Source: Arthrobacter sp. SLBN-122
GTDB taxonomy: Bacteria; Actinomycetota; Actinomycetes; Actinomycetales; Micrococcaceae
Assembly: GCF_006715165.1 (NCBI RefSeq)
Contig: NZ_VFMS01000001.1
Location: forward strand, 868,001-932,000
Length of the DNA: 64,000 nucleotides
Reading direction: 5' to 3'
Shown: in pieces, positions 40,295 to 49,199 of the stretch
Layout of the letters: each line of letters opens with the position of its first letter
How positions within the stretch are numbered: the first letter of the stretch is position 1
Position numbers and translations under genes: made by a program
Notes under the pieces: model-generated
Seen by the model: the letters and a program-made list of their open reading frames with translations, nothing else
Database searches by the model: none
Told to the model about the DNA's origin: nothing

Positions 40295-41887
40295 ATGGAG
40301 GAACAGGACCCCCAGGCACCGCAGCGGGATGGCTCAAAAGAAGTGGTCGCGGTCCTCGAGGCTGTCATCGGCCGCACCGGCTACGGCTGGGGCGTTCGGG
40401 AGCTCGCCGATGAGCTGGGCGCCAGCAGGAGCACAATCAACCGGATCCTAAGCCGCCTCGTGGAAGAACGCTTTGTCTCCCGCGACGCCGCCGGAGCCTA
40501 TATTCTCGGGCCCCGCCTGAAAGTCCTCTCCAAAGCACTGCAGAAGGGGCACCCGCTCTTCACGGAAGGCTCCCGCATCCTTTCCCGCTTGAGCCAGACT
40601 TCGGGAGCGACCGCCCTGATGGCGGTGGAAACCGGAAAACCGGAAGAATGCTTCGTGCTGGCATCCCTCGAACCTGACGCCCCAGTCCGGTACACGCTCA
40701 CCCCCGGCTCCGTCGTCCCCACCCACGCCGGCGCATTGGGCCTGGCCATTCTCTCCCGCCGGGGAACGGCTGGGTTGCCGGATGAGCTGAAGAAATACAC
40801 CGAAGCTTCCATGGACAGCCGAAAGCGGATCGAAAACGCGCTGGAGAGCTACGCCTCCATCGATGCGGTGGTCAGCATCGGACAGCACATCCCGGATGCA
40901 GCGGGAATAGCAGTCCCGTTCACCGTCAGTGACCACCTCGTCGGCTCACTCTCATTGTCCCGGCCACGCAATGAGTTCGAAGAATCGTCCATTGCCCCTG
41001 GCGCGGAAACCCTGCGCCAGGCCGCGGAGGAATTGGAGGACATACTTCGCTCCAGCCAATCGTCAGTACGCACCCCGGGTCTGCCCCCGGCAGAATCCTC
41101 CGCGCTCATTGACCGGATTACGGCCATTATCACCACGTTCTGCGGCCAGCCGCTGGCCAAACTGACCCTGTCCGACCTTTCCACCCTATGGGGAACGCGT
41201 TCGGTAGCCACCCGTCGTCTTGCCGAATCGGCTTGTGATGCAGGCCTGATGACAAAACCGGACCAACGCACCTGGACAATCGGTCCCACGCTGCTGCGCT
41301 GGTCCGCCGCCCTCGGCACCAAGCATGAACTGTCTGAAATCGTTGACGACGACCTCCTGTCCCTTAGCCAACAGACCGGTGAAACCATCACGCTCGCCCT
41401 TTATGACGCCGGCGAAAAAAGGGCCTACATCGCCCGCTCCCACGTGGGTGCCCGCAATGTCCGCTACGTGCTGGATGAAGGATCCGAAATACCGCTCACA
41501 GCAGGAGCAGCAGGCAAGGCAATCCTCGCCTACCTACCGCAAACCCATGACGCACCGATCAGTGATGCAGCCACTATCCGGGCAGAAGAACTTGAAGGCG
41601 TGCGCACCCAGGGATGGGCCGCCACCGACAGCGAAAGAGTACCTGACGCCCATGGAATAGCGGCCCCGATTTTCATTAACGGAACCGTCGGCGGATCAGT
41701 CACAGCGACCATTCCCAACCACCGCGTCGCCGGGACCCCAGCCGAAGAGCTTATTGCCGCCGTCGTCCAAACAGCACTTCGGCTCAGTCGACTGCTCTCC
41801 ACGGACCCACAGTCGCCACCAGCCCAAGCAGAACCCGAACCAACAAAATCGCCGGAAACCCGAACACCGATGATCATTGCTGGGTAA
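40295..41887 (+). CDS. Double-length IclR-family regulator (two fused units)
   Basis: 530 residues, about twice the usual 250. Unit one (about 15-245) has a winged helix-turn-helix (WGVRELADELGASRSTINRILSRLVEERFV) and an IclR effector domain. Unit two (about 265-500) has a second, more divergent DNA-binding region (LTLSDLSTLWGTRSVATRRLAESACDAGLM) and an effector domain with GETITLALYDAGEKRAYIARSHVG and LTAGAAGKAILAYL. The C-terminal 30 residues are Pro/Glu-rich. No stop or frameshift separates the halves. It is divergent from the MFS/hydroxyacid-dehydrogenase operon and probably controls it. Confidence 0.85.
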   Translation: MEEQDPQAPQRDGSKEVVAVLEAVIGRTGYGWGVRELADELGASRSTINRILSRLVEERFVSRDAAGAYILGPRLKVLSKALQKGHPLFTEGSRILSRLSQTSGATALMAVETGKPEECFVLASLEPDAPVRYTLTPGSVVPTHAGALGLAILSRRGTAGLPDELKKYTEASMDSRKRIENALESYASIDAVVSIGQHIPDAAGIAVPFTVSDHLVGSLSLSRPRNEFEESSIAPGAETLRQAAEELEDILRSSQSSVRTPGLPPAESSALIDRITAIITTFCGQPLAKLTLSDLSTLWGTRSVATRRLAESACDAGLMTKPDQRTWTIGPTLLRWSAALGTKHELSEIVDDDLLSLSQQTGETITLALYDAGEKRAYIARSHVGARNVRYVLDEGSEIPLTAGAAGKAILAYLPQTHDAPISDAATIRAEELEGVRTQGWAATDSERVPDAHGIAAPIFINGTVGGSVTATIPNHRVAGTPAEELIAAVVQTALRLSRLLSTDPQSPPAQAEPEPTKSPETRTPMIIAG

Positions 41888-41950
41888 GGGACGTCGCACA
41901 TACCACCGCTTTCAGTCAGGTGTTGCCGCTCTTGGGGGAAGGACCTGTGT

Positions 41951-42448
41951 TCAGAGATCCGCAAGTCCAAGGCCCTGGTCATCCAAACAGGGAGACCGCT
42001 TCCCCGCGGGAGCACCGAGGGAACGCAGGCAGGTGCATGACGGTCCCTTGACCGCCGGCATGGCCAGCCACACGAAACGCTGCATCTTGTTGTAGGTGCC
42101 GAAGTCCAGGACCGCGCCGTCCAGCTTCGGAGCCAGCTCATGACTGACGCTGATGGCGACGTTCTCCAACCCGCCTTGATCGGCGGTTTCGCCTGCCCCG
42201 GTGTCCTCCAGGCTGTCCCCGGGAGCGGAGAGCCCGCAGCGCAGGAACTTCCGGGGTTCGGTCCGCGAGAAGTACAACCCCTGTTTCCGGCAACCTCCGG
42301 CACCCTGGTAGCAGTGCAGCAGCCCGCCGAAGACCTCAATCATCCGCGCCGCCTCCCCCGTGACCGTAAAGCTGCCCTGGCCCGGGATCTGCGCCTCGAT
42401 ACCGCCGCTTGCCGTTACGGCGCCCGCCAAGGTTCTGTAGCCCATCAT
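41951..42448 (-). CDS. Hypothetical cysteine-containing protein
   Basis: 165-residue protein with six cysteines (HCYQGAGGC, LRCGLSAP, SCTCLRS, and one near SPC). The C-terminal half has ELAPKLDGAVLDFGTYNKMQRFVWLAMP, a strand pattern faintly like HesB/IscA-type scaffolds, but I would not assign that function. It lies between the IclR regulator and an MFS/ArsR pair and is divergent from the latter. ATGs at 42448 and 42445 are both possible. Confidence 0.5.
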   Translation of the reverse strand: MMGYRTLAGAVTASGGIEAQIPGQGSFTVTGEAARMIEVFGGLLHCYQGAGGCRKQGLYFSRTEPRKFLRCGLSAPGDSLEDTGAGETADQGGLENVAISVSHELAPKLDGAVLDFGTYNKMQRFVWLAMPAVKGPSCTCLRSLGAPAGKRSPCLDDQGLGLADL

Positions 42449-42460
42449 TCAAGGATAGGC

Positions 42461-42488
42461 TTATGTGCACATCTACGCACATTTGCAC
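42461..42488. promoter_or_regulatory. ArsR/SmtB-type operator candidate upstream of the MFS gene
   Basis: TATGTGCACA and CACATTTGCA form an imperfect inverted repeat around TCTACG just before the MFS/ArsR genes. The downstream ArsR-family protein is the natural candidate to bind it. Confidence 0.45.
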
Positions 42489-42503
42489 TTGGAGGGGTTA
42501 GGC

Positions 42504-43793
42504 ATGCTCTCAGTTCTTCGGGATGCCACGTACCGGCGGTTGTTTGCCGCGCAGGTCGTGGCGCTGCTGGGCACGGGGCTGCTGACCGTGGCGCTGGGTT
42601 TGCTGGCATTCGACCTGGCCGGGAAGGACGCCGGAGCCGTCCTGGGCACCGCGCTGACCATCAAGATGTTCGCGTACGTCGGCTTCGCCCCGGTGATCAA
42701 CGCCGTGGTGGCACGGCTGCCCAAGAAGCCGGTGCTGATCGGCGCCGACTTGATCCGGGCCGGAATGGCGTTATGTCTGCCGTTCATTACCGAGACCTGG
42801 CAGATCTACCTGGTGATCTTCCTGCTGCAGTCAGCCTCAGCAACGTTTACGCCCGCGTTCCAGTCGCTGATCCCGGCCGTCCTCAAGGACGAGAAGGACT
42901 ACACCCGGGCACTCTCCCTCTCCCGCCTGGCCTACGACATGGAAGCACTGGTAAGCCCGGCCATCGCCGCGCTGCTGCTGACCGTCCTCAGCTACAACAA
43001 CCTGTTCCTCGGAACGGTGGGCGGCTTCCTTTTCTCGGCGCTGATGGTGGTCCTGACGGTCCTCCCGGCCACCGCCCCCGTCCAGCAGGGCGGGGCGTCC
43101 TCGCTTTGGCACCGCACCACCCTGGGCACCCGCATCTTCTGGCGGAACCGGAAGCTGCGCTCATTGCTCGCGTTGAACCTGGTGGTCTCCGCCCCCACCG
43201 CGCTGGTGCTGGTAAACAGCGTGGTGGTGGTGCGGCAGGTCCTGCACCGCCCGGACACTGACCTGGCCCTGGCACTTGCCTGCTTCGGCGTGGGGTCCAT
43301 GGCGGTGGCCCTGTCCGCGCCGCGGATCCTTGAACGGCTGGGTGACCGGACGATGATGCTTACCGGTGCCGCCGTCATCCCGTTGGCCCTGGCCGGGGCC
43401 GCCGTGCTGCTGTTCCTGCCCGCCGGGTATTCGACGTGGTGGTGGCTCCTGGTGCTGTGGTTCGTGCTCGGCGCCGGCAACTCCACCATCCTGACCCCCT
43501 CCGCACGGCTGCTGCGGGAAGCGTCCACGGAGGAAACCCGGCCCTACGTTTTCACCGCCCAGTTCTCCCTGTCGCACGCCTGCTACATCATCAGCTACCC
43601 AGTGGCCGGCATCGCCGGGGCGGCCGCCGGTCTGGGCCCGGCTTCGCTGGCGCTGCTGATTCTTGCGATGATAGGGACGGCAGGAGCTTTCCTGTCCTGG
43701 CCCCGGCACACCCAGCGGACGGCCGGATCGACCGAGAGCAGGGAGCAAGGGCATGGGCAGCGAACCACAGCACGCCACCAGCCCCGCGCCTGA
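42504..43793 (+). CDS. MFS efflux transporter
   Basis: 429-residue membrane protein with 12 helices, beginning MLSVLRDATYRRLFAAQVVALLGTGLLTVALGLLAFDLAG as in MFS_3/enterobactin-exporter-like permeases. The cytoplasmic loop VVARLPKKPVLIGADLIRAGMAL fits the family. ATG 42504 is chosen because GGAGGGG lies about 8 bp upstream; an in-frame ATG at 42465 falls within the candidate operator. Its 3' end overlaps the ArsR-type gene by 41 bp, and together they look like a metal or drug efflux unit. Confidence 0.85.
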   Translation: MLSVLRDATYRRLFAAQVVALLGTGLLTVALGLLAFDLAGKDAGAVLGTALTIKMFAYVGFAPVINAVVARLPKKPVLIGADLIRAGMALCLPFITETWQIYLVIFLLQSASATFTPAFQSLIPAVLKDEKDYTRALSLSRLAYDMEALVSPAIAALLLTVLSYNNLFLGTVGGFLFSALMVVLTVLPATAPVQQGGASSLWHRTTLGTRIFWRNRKLRSLLALNLVVSAPTALVLVNSVVVVRQVLHRPDTDLALALACFGVGSMAVALSAPRILERLGDRTMMLTGAAVIPLALAGAAVLLFLPAGYSTWWWLLVLWFVLGAGNSTILTPSARLLREASTEETRPYVFTAQFSLSHACYIISYPVAGIAGAAAGLGPASLALLILAMIGTAGAFLSWPRHTQRTAGSTESREQGHGQRTTARHQPRA

Positions 43794-44130
43794 CGCGCCT
43801 TCGCTGGTCCACCAGGTAGCTCCAGGACCCCAGCTCCTGGAAACAGCCGCCGGGACCCTGCGGATGCTGGCCGAACCCACCCGGCTGCACCTGCTGTGGC
43901 AGCTCGCTGACGGGCCCAAGTCCGTCACGGAACTGGCGCAGGCCTCCACCGTGCCCCGGACCGTGGTCAGCCAGCATCTGGCCAAGCTGCGGCTCAGCGG
44001 TTTGGTGGATACGCACAGGAACGGCCGGCACATCATCTACTCCCTGCACGACGGGCACCTGGTCCGCCTGATCCGGGAGACGATCAACCACGCAGACCAC
44101 CGCCTCACCGGCGAACCGACCCACGACTAA
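43753..44130 (+). CDS. ArsR-family transcriptional regulator
   Basis: 125-residue winged-helix protein: LRMLAEPTRLHLLWQLADGPKSVTELAQASTVPRTVVSQHLAKLRLSGLVDTHRNGRHIIYSL, then a C-terminal helix with DGHLVRLIRETINHADHR. There is no CxC metal motif of the ArsR kind; the C-terminal D..H...HADH pattern resembles the alpha-5 metal site of SmtB/CzrA/NmtR-like sensors of Zn, Ni or Co. Overlap with the MFS gene indicates joint transcription. Confidence 0.88.
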   Translation: MGSEPQHATSPAPDAPSLVHQVAPGPQLLETAAGTLRMLAEPTRLHLLWQLADGPKSVTELAQASTVPRTVVSQHLAKLRLSGLVDTHRNGRHIIYSLHDGHLVRLIRETINHADHRLTGEPTHD

Positions 44131-44171
44131 CCCCCGCATCCCAGACGGGCCGGCAGCAGGAAGGCAGGACG

Positions 44172-44807
44172 ATGCCCACACCGGCACCCCTGACCCTGCC
44201 GCGCGCCCTCACCGTCACCGGCCTGATCCTGGGACTCGCGGCTGCCGCGCACACCGCCGCCGGCGGGCTCCTGCCGGCTCCTTCCGTGCTGGCGGTGCTG
44301 GCCGTCCTGGTTCTGCTCCCGGTCACAGTCCTGGCCCGGCGGCGGCTGGGTCCGGGCTCCATCACCGCAGCGCTGGCTCTTGGGCAGGTGGCCCTGCATG
44401 AGGCGTTCAACGCCCTTCCCCAAACCTCTGAAAACTGCATGTCAGCGGGCATCGCAGCCTACGGACACCATCAAGCCCAAACCGTCCCCGGGTGCGCAAC
44501 AGCAGGGACCGGGCTCACGGCCCTGAACGTCCCGGCGCTCCCCGAACCGGCCATGACAGGGGCGCACATCCTCGCCGTGGCGCTCACCGCCCTGCTGCTG
44601 GCCCGCGGGGAATCGGCGCTGTGGCGGATGCTGGCCTGGTTCGCGCCCCTCGCCGTGATCCTGCGCGTCAAGGTCCTGCCGCTGTGGGTTCCCCCGGCGG
44701 CGCCCAGGGTTTCATTCATCCCGAGGCTGCACCCGTGCCTGCGGGTTCCTGCCCTCCGCGGCCCGCCGGTTTCTGCCCAGGGACTTCCGGCCTCCGCCAC
44801 CCTGTGA
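44172..44807 (+). CDS. Membrane protein associated with CopC
   Basis: 211-residue protein with about five hydrophobic segments. An external loop holds HEAFNALPQTSENCMSAGIAAYGHHQAQTVPGC with His and Cys residues that could bind metal. The C-terminal 35 residues are Pro/Arg-rich. No family is recognised, but the neighbour downstream is CopC and the neighbour upstream an ArsR-type metal sensor, so a copper-related role is a reasonable guess. Confidence 0.55.
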   Translation: MPTPAPLTLPRALTVTGLILGLAAAAHTAAGGLLPAPSVLAVLAVLVLLPVTVLARRRLGPGSITAALALGQVALHEAFNALPQTSENCMSAGIAAYGHHQAQTVPGCATAGTGLTALNVPALPEPAMTGAHILAVALTALLLARGESALWRMLAWFAPLAVILRVKVLPLWVPPAAPRVSFIPRLHPCLRVPALRGPPVSAQGLPASATL

Positions 44808-44901
44808 TGCCGCGGTCCCAACCGCTGCCAGTCATCCAGTCTTTCCTTGCCTGACCGCACCACGCCGGTGCTTCAGGCTGTCCCGAAAGGACACCCAGCA
44901 C

Positions 44902-45552
44902 GTGAAATCTTCACTCCGCCGCGCCCGCACCGCCGGCGCTTTGGCCGCACTCCTTGCCCTGTCCGCCGTTGCCGGCACGGCCCCGGCGCAGGCACACGAT
45001 GCCCTCGCCTCCAGCAGCCCCGCCAACGGGCAAACCGTCACCACCAACCCCGGGAAGGTCTCCATCACCCTGAGCAACGCCCCGGACACCCGGCTGCCCG
45101 GATCAAACTCCATCAAGGTCACCGCCCCCGACGGGCATGTAGTCAGCGCCGGCGAGCCCACCGTGGACGGCAACACCCTCAGCACGGACGCGGACATCGA
45201 CCACCCCGGCAAGCACAAAGTGGAATGGCGGGCGGTTTCGGCGGACGGCCATCCGATCGACGGGACCTTCAGCTTCACCTACACTCCTGAAGAAGCAGCC
45301 GCCTCCGAAGGAACCGGACACTCTGAAGGAGCCGGGACCCACCAGGAATCGTCAGCTCCCGTCACGGCGCCGGCAGTTGCTTCAACAACAACACCGACGC
45401 CGGAAGCACAGGCTGCAACGCCCGCCGCAACGCAAAGCGCCGACAATGCCGGCCTGTTCATCGGGCTCGGGGCCGTCCTGCTGGTCCTCGTGGCCGTGGG
45501 CGCCTACCTGATCGGCCGCCGTACGAAAGCGGCAGCAAGCAAGAACGACTAG
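44902..45552 (+). CDS. CopC/YobA-type copper resistance protein
   Basis: 216-residue exported protein. The signal peptide ends at AQAHDALASSSPANGQ, so the mature N-terminus is the histidine that ligates Cu(II) in CopC. The body includes ISVTLSNAP-like strands, and VEWRAVSADGHPIDGTFSFTYTP carries the second conserved His. A Thr/Ala/Pro-rich linker leads to one transmembrane helix (about 185-207) and a RRTKAAASKND tail, the usual anchored actinobacterial form. Start is GTG at 44902. No copD gene is next to it. A good terminator follows. Confidence 0.92.
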   Translation: MKSSLRRARTAGALAALLALSAVAGTAPAQAHDALASSSPANGQTVTTNPGKVSITLSNAPDTRLPGSNSIKVTAPDGHVVSAGEPTVDGNTLSTDADIDHPGKHKVEWRAVSADGHPIDGTFSFTYTPEEAAASEGTGHSEGAGTHQESSAPVTAPAVASTTTPTPEAQAATPAATQSADNAGLFIGLGAVLLVLVAVGAYLIGRRTKAAASKND

Positions 45553-45568
45553 ACATACAGAACCACGG

Positions 45569-45605
45569 GGCCCGTCCGGAGCATCAGCTTCCGGACGGGC
45601 CTTTG
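45569..45605 (+). terminator. Rho-independent terminator after copC
   Basis: Perfect 12-bp stem (45569-45580 with 45590-45601) and a 9-nt loop begin 16 bp after the CopC stop, followed by CTTTG. The U-tract is short, but stem strength and position fit. Confidence 0.75.
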
Positions 45606-45690
45606 ATGTTTTCCGGTCAAGACGCCCGAGCCGTGGTGGCGATCCAGGCGGAATCTATGCACACGACATCACCGGTGCAACACTGCATTG

Positions 45691-45921
45691 ATGAACATAC
45701 ATGAGTGGTGGCCTCTGATCCCTGCGGAAACACGCGGCTGGCTCATGGCCCACAATGGCGAACCGCTGCCGCCGCACGTCATCGCCGACATCAAGGCAGC
45801 CACCGGCGGCACGACCGATGCTGACTGGGCCGTCCAGACAGCGGATGGTCCCCAGCTGTCCGACGAGGCCGTCGATTGGATCGAGGCTGTCGCCAACGAT
45901 GAAGAGCCGACGACCGGGTGA
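45691..45921 (+). CDS. Small acidic hypothetical protein
   Basis: 76-residue acidic protein: NIHEWWPLIPAETRGWLMAHNGEPLPPHVIADIKAATGG and WAVQTADGPQLSDEAVDWIEAVAND. It has conserved-looking aromatic and Pro residues and no membrane segment. ATG 45691 is preferred over the TTG directly in front. It lies convergent with an acetyltransferase gene. Confidence 0.55.
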   Translation: MNIHEWWPLIPAETRGWLMAHNGEPLPPHVIADIKAATGGTTDADWAVQTADGPQLSDEAVDWIEAVANDEEPTTG

Positions 45922-45959
45922 CACCTTCGCTGTGAGCAGCGGGGCCAGCTCCGGGCGGG

Positions 45960-46487
45960 CTATTCCGTGCCGGCGACCCCGCTGCGGCGTTCCAGGAGCA
46001 GGGTGTCCTGCCAGTGGCCGGCCTTCGGGCCGTGGCTGATCCTGGCAATCCGTTCCCTGGTTCCCACCACCCGGAAGCCGAGGCGCTGGTGCAGGGCAAG
46101 GCTTGCCATGTTCTCCGGGAAGATGCTGGACTGGATGGTCCAGATCCCTGCGGCTTCGGTGGAGTCGATCAGGGCGTTCAGGAGGAGCCGGCCCACGCCC
46201 CGCCCGTGCGTTTCCGGCGCAACGTAGATCGAGTGCTCGACGACGCCCCGGTAAACCTCCCGGGACGACACGGACGATACCGCGGCCCACCCCAACACCC
46301 TTCCCGCGTCCTCGGCGATCAGCCGGTGCCCGGGCAACCGGCCGCCGTCGAACGCCTCCCAGGTAGGCGGCTCGCTCTCGAAGGTGGCCTCCCCCGTGGC
46401 GATGCCTGCGGCGTAAATGGCGTGGACCGCGTCCCAGTCCTCAGGGCGCATGGGGCGGATGGTGACGGGCTTTTGCATGGCTCCCAT
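45960..46487 (-). CDS. GNAT N-acetyltransferase (phosphinothricin-type)
   Basis: 175-residue acetyl-CoA-dependent acetyltransferase. IRPMRPEDWDAVHAIYAAGIATGEATFESEPPTWEAF is the N-terminal motif of Pat/Bar-like enzymes; YVAPETHGRGVGRLLLNALIDSTEAAGIW is the acetyl-CoA-binding motif A, and HQRLGFRVVGTRERIARI is motif B. Substrates range from phosphinothricin to methionine sulfone and amino acids. ATGs at 46487 and 46478 are both possible starts. Confidence 0.88.
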   Translation of the reverse strand: MGAMQKPVTIRPMRPEDWDAVHAIYAAGIATGEATFESEPPTWEAFDGGRLPGHRLIAEDAGRVLGWAAVSSVSSREVYRGVVEHSIYVAPETHGRGVGRLLLNALIDSTEAAGIWTIQSSIFPENMASLALHQRLGFRVVGTRERIARISHGPKAGHWQDTLLLERRSGVAGTE

Positions 46488-46633
46488 TATCGTGCCGCCA
46501 CCGCCGCCTCCAGCCCCGCCGAGGTGGGACGGGTGTAAAGAATCCGTCATTAAATCGTCCCGGCCGCCCCCTTTTCGCGGACACGGTCCTTTGATGGAGG
46601 CGTAGACGGCGTGTGTTGAGGCAAGGAGCGCAG

Positions 46634-47113
46634 ATGCGATGGGATGAGGTGCCCGAAGACCGGGGCAGGGTCAGGTTCGCCGCGGCGGCTGAAGCCGTTG
46701 AGGGCTACGGCGGCCGTGGGCTGAACGGCCGAGCCCTTCATCCGGCCGCAGGTTACCTTTTCCCTGACCAGGACGGCGAGGGCTGGTGGGTCATTTTCCA
46801 GCCCTGGCCGTCCCCTGGTCTACCGGGATCGCCCGGGCACAAAGTCCCCGGCGACCTCCTCGCCTGCAATGATTCCTACGGCGACATGGTGCATGTAGTG
46901 GTGCTGGCGGCGGGAGTTTGGGAGGACGACGCCGAGGCAGCCTTCCGCACGCACCTCCCGTCGAGCCTCGCGGACGCCGCCCGCGTTGCAGCCTCGGTTG
47001 CGCATGTGGCGGGATCAGGGAACAGGGACGGGACGGTGCGGAACGTGGCGGTGCAGCACCGGGCCGCGGTGGAACCTCCGGTCAGCCCACGTGGACCCAT
47101 GGACGCTGGGTGA
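46634..47113 (+). CDS. Hypothetical protein
   Basis: 159-residue protein beginning [31 protein letters not shown] and containing [14 protein letters not shown]. It has no signal or membrane segment and no recognised family. An AAGGAG site lies 7 bp upstream of the ATG at 46634. The 3' end overlaps the convergent APC permease by 32 bp, so the C-terminal part may be spurious. Confidence 0.5.
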   Translation: MRWDEVPEDRGRVRFAAAAEAVEGYGGRGLNGRALHPAAGYLFPDQDGEGWWVIFQPWPSPGLPGSPGHKVPGDLLACNDSYGDMVHVVVLAAGVWEDDAEAAFRTHLPSSLADAARVAASVAHVAGSGNRDGTVRNVAVQHRAAVEPPVSPRGPMDAG

Positions 47114-49058
47114 CATCCGGCACGGCCTCGCGCAGCACTTCCCTGGTCACGGGCGCGATTTCACCCTCGCCCAGGAACAGGAACCGGACGAGGTTGGTGA
47201 TGGGGTTGCCCTCCGTCCAGCGGAAGTAGATGTGCGGCATCAGCCCTGTGACGTCCCTGATGTGCAGCAGGACGGAGGCGATGGTGTTGGGGACTACCGG
47301 TCCGTGGACTTCGAGGATGTGGTAGCCGTGGCGGGTCACGCCGCGCACGTACAACTCGGTTTCGAAGTCTGAGGAGTCGTCCACGACGACCTCAAGGAAC
47401 AGGGCATCACCGGCCAGCGGGAGGTGGCTGACCTCGATGGCTGATTCGAGTTTGTCCCGGTATGCCTCCGGAGACAGCCGCAGGGGCTCGTGCGCGATGA
47501 TGGTGATGGGCCCGTCCAGGGTGCTGGACATGAACTCCAGGGCCTGCTGGTCCAGATGCACCCGGGTTGCGTGCAGCTCAAAGGAACGCCGGACCCTGGA
47601 CAGCAGTGAGATGACAATGATGCCCAGGATGAACACGGCAGCGATCCGGATGCCTTCGGGACGTTCAAAGATGTTGGCCACCGTGGTGTACGCGAACACC
47701 ACCGAGATGGTGCCGAAGCCCAGCGTAAGGTTCCGCTGCCCGCGCCGGCGCGCCGACAGCGTAACGGCCACCGCCGCGGAGGTCATCAGCACAAGGACGC
47801 CGGTGGCGTAGGCGCCGCCCTGGGCATCGACGTCGGCGTTGAAAATGAAGGTGATCAGGAAGCCGATTAGCGTGAAGACGAGCACCAGGGGCCGGACAGC
47901 CTTGGCCCAGGCCGGAGCCATGCCGTAGCGCGGCAGGTACCGGGGAACCAGGTTCAGCAGGCCGGCCATGGCTGATGCGCCGGCGAACCAGAGGATGCCG
48001 ATGGTACTGACGTCATAAACGCTGCCGAATCCCACGCCAAGGTATTCGTGCGCCAGGTAGGCCAGGGCACGGCCGTTCGCCTGGCCGCCGGGCTGGAATT
48101 CCTGTTCCGGGATGAGGACAACGGTGATGAAGCTGGTGGTCAGGAGGAAGACGCTCATGATCACCGCGGCGGTGGTGAGCATGCGCCGCGCACCCCTGAT
48201 GCGGCCCTTGGGGTTGTCTTCGGTATCGTCCACCGCTCCACGGACCTGTGGCATCACGGCGACGCCGGTTTCGAAGCCCGACAGGCCCAGCGCCAGTTTG
48301 GGGAACACAAGCAGCGCGATAGCCACGGCCGTCAACGGGTTTCCGTGGGATACCCATAGATTGGTCCACCAGTCCCCCATCGCCGCGGGATGCGCGACCA
48401 CCTGTGCGAGGGTGGCAACCACCACCACGGCGTTCAGGCCCAGGTAGAGGACCACCAGGACGACGGCGACGCCGATGGCTTCCTTGAATCCGCGCAGGAA
48501 CACGGCCGCCAGCAGGGCCAGCAGGAAGAGCGTGACGGGGACGTTCTGGTTCTGGAGCCACCCGGGGGCGACTGGATTGCCGATCAGGTGCGCGGTGGCG
48601 TCGGCCGCCGAGAGAGTCATGGTGATCATGAAGTCAGTGGCGGCGAACCCCAGGAGGACCAGCACCAGGAGCTTGCCTCCCCAGCGGGGCAGCAGCCGCT
48701 CAAGCATGGCAATGGACCCTTCACCGCGGGGGCTTTCACCGGCGACCCTCCGGTAGACCGGCAGGGCGCCCAGCAGGGTCACCGCCACCAGCACCAGGGT
48801 GGCCAGCGGTGAGATGACCCCGGCTGCCAGCGCCGCGATGGCCGGCTGGTAGCCGAGCGTGGAGAAGTAGTCCACACCGGTAAGGCACATGACCTGCCAC
48901 CACGAATGCTTCTTTTCGTGCCGCGTGGGCACGCCGCCGGGGCCGGGATGGGCACCCTTGCTGTCCTGCAGTCCAAACAGCAGCCAGTCCTGGAGCGCCT
49001 TCCTGCCGTGCGGATGGGGCGCGGAGGGATCCGCCGGGGGCCTGCTTAACGTCGTCAT
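47082..49058 (-). CDS. APC-superfamily permease, KUP/KimA-like, potassium-uptake candidate
   Basis: 658-residue membrane protein. About 12 helices fill residues 55-500; the first carries [33 protein letters not shown], a discontinuous helix typical of APC transporters. A 150-residue soluble C-terminal domain follows ([29 protein letters not shown] onward), as in KUP and KimA-type K+ importers. Its specificity is not proven by motifs, since similar proteins are annotated as amino-acid permeases. It lies 141 bp downstream of kdpE on the same strand and may be a KdpE target. ATG 49058 is preferred over an upstream in-frame start. Confidence 0.75.
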   Translation of the reverse strand: MTTLSRPPADPSAPHPHGRKALQDWLLFGLQDSKGAHPGPGGVPTRHEKKHSWWQVMCLTGVDYFSTLGYQPAIAALAAGVISPLATLVLVAVTLLGALPVYRRVAGESPRGEGSIAMLERLLPRWGGKLLVLVLLGFAATDFMITMTLSAADATAHLIGNPVAPGWLQNQNVPVTLFLLALLAAVFLRGFKEAIGVAVVLVVLYLGLNAVVVVATLAQVVAHPAAMGDWWTNLWVSHGNPLTAVAIALLVFPKLALGLSGFETGVAVMPQVRGAVDDTEDNPKGRIRGARRMLTTAAVIMSVFLLTTSFITVVLIPEQEFQPGGQANGRALAYLAHEYLGVGFGSVYDVSTIGILWFAGASAMAGLLNLVPRYLPRYGMAPAWAKAVRPLVLVFTLIGFLITFIFNADVDAQGGAYATGVLVLMTSAAVAVTLSARRRGQRNLTLGFGTISVVFAYTTVANIFERPEGIRIAAVFILGIIVISLLSRVRRSFELHATRVHLDQQALEFMSSTLDGPITIIAHEPLRLSPEAYRDKLESAIEVSHLPLAGDALFLEVVVDDSSDFETELYVRGVTRHGYHILEVHGPVVPNTIASVLLHIRDVTGLMPHIYFRWTEGNPITNLVRFLFLGEGEIAPVTREVLREAVPDVTQRPWVHVG

Positions 49059-49155
49059 GTCCGCCTTTCCGCGCTGCCCGTTGCACCGCGACCATTGCGA
49101 AGCTAGCACCGGCGGAAACGGCAGGCGGGCGGGCCGGGGATATCTTGACGAATCC

Positions 49156-49172
49156 TTTACGCCCTGTTTACG
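49156..49172. promoter_or_regulatory. Direct repeat TTTACG with 11-bp period
   Basis: TTTACG occurs at 49156-49161 and 49167-49172, exactly 11 bp apart, between kdpE and the APC permease gene (reads CGTAAA twice on the transcribed strand). OmpR-family regulators such as KdpE bind direct repeats spaced by one helical turn. It is a plausible KdpE site about 100 bp upstream of the permease start. Confidence 0.4.
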
Positions 49173-49199
49173 ACGGCGGCGCGGGACTCCCCCGGCAGG

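Noticed and set aside
46550..46741. Minus-strand 63-codon frame before the hypothetical gene at 46634
   Set aside because: No ribosome site or domain; it overlaps the start of a more convincing plus-strand gene.
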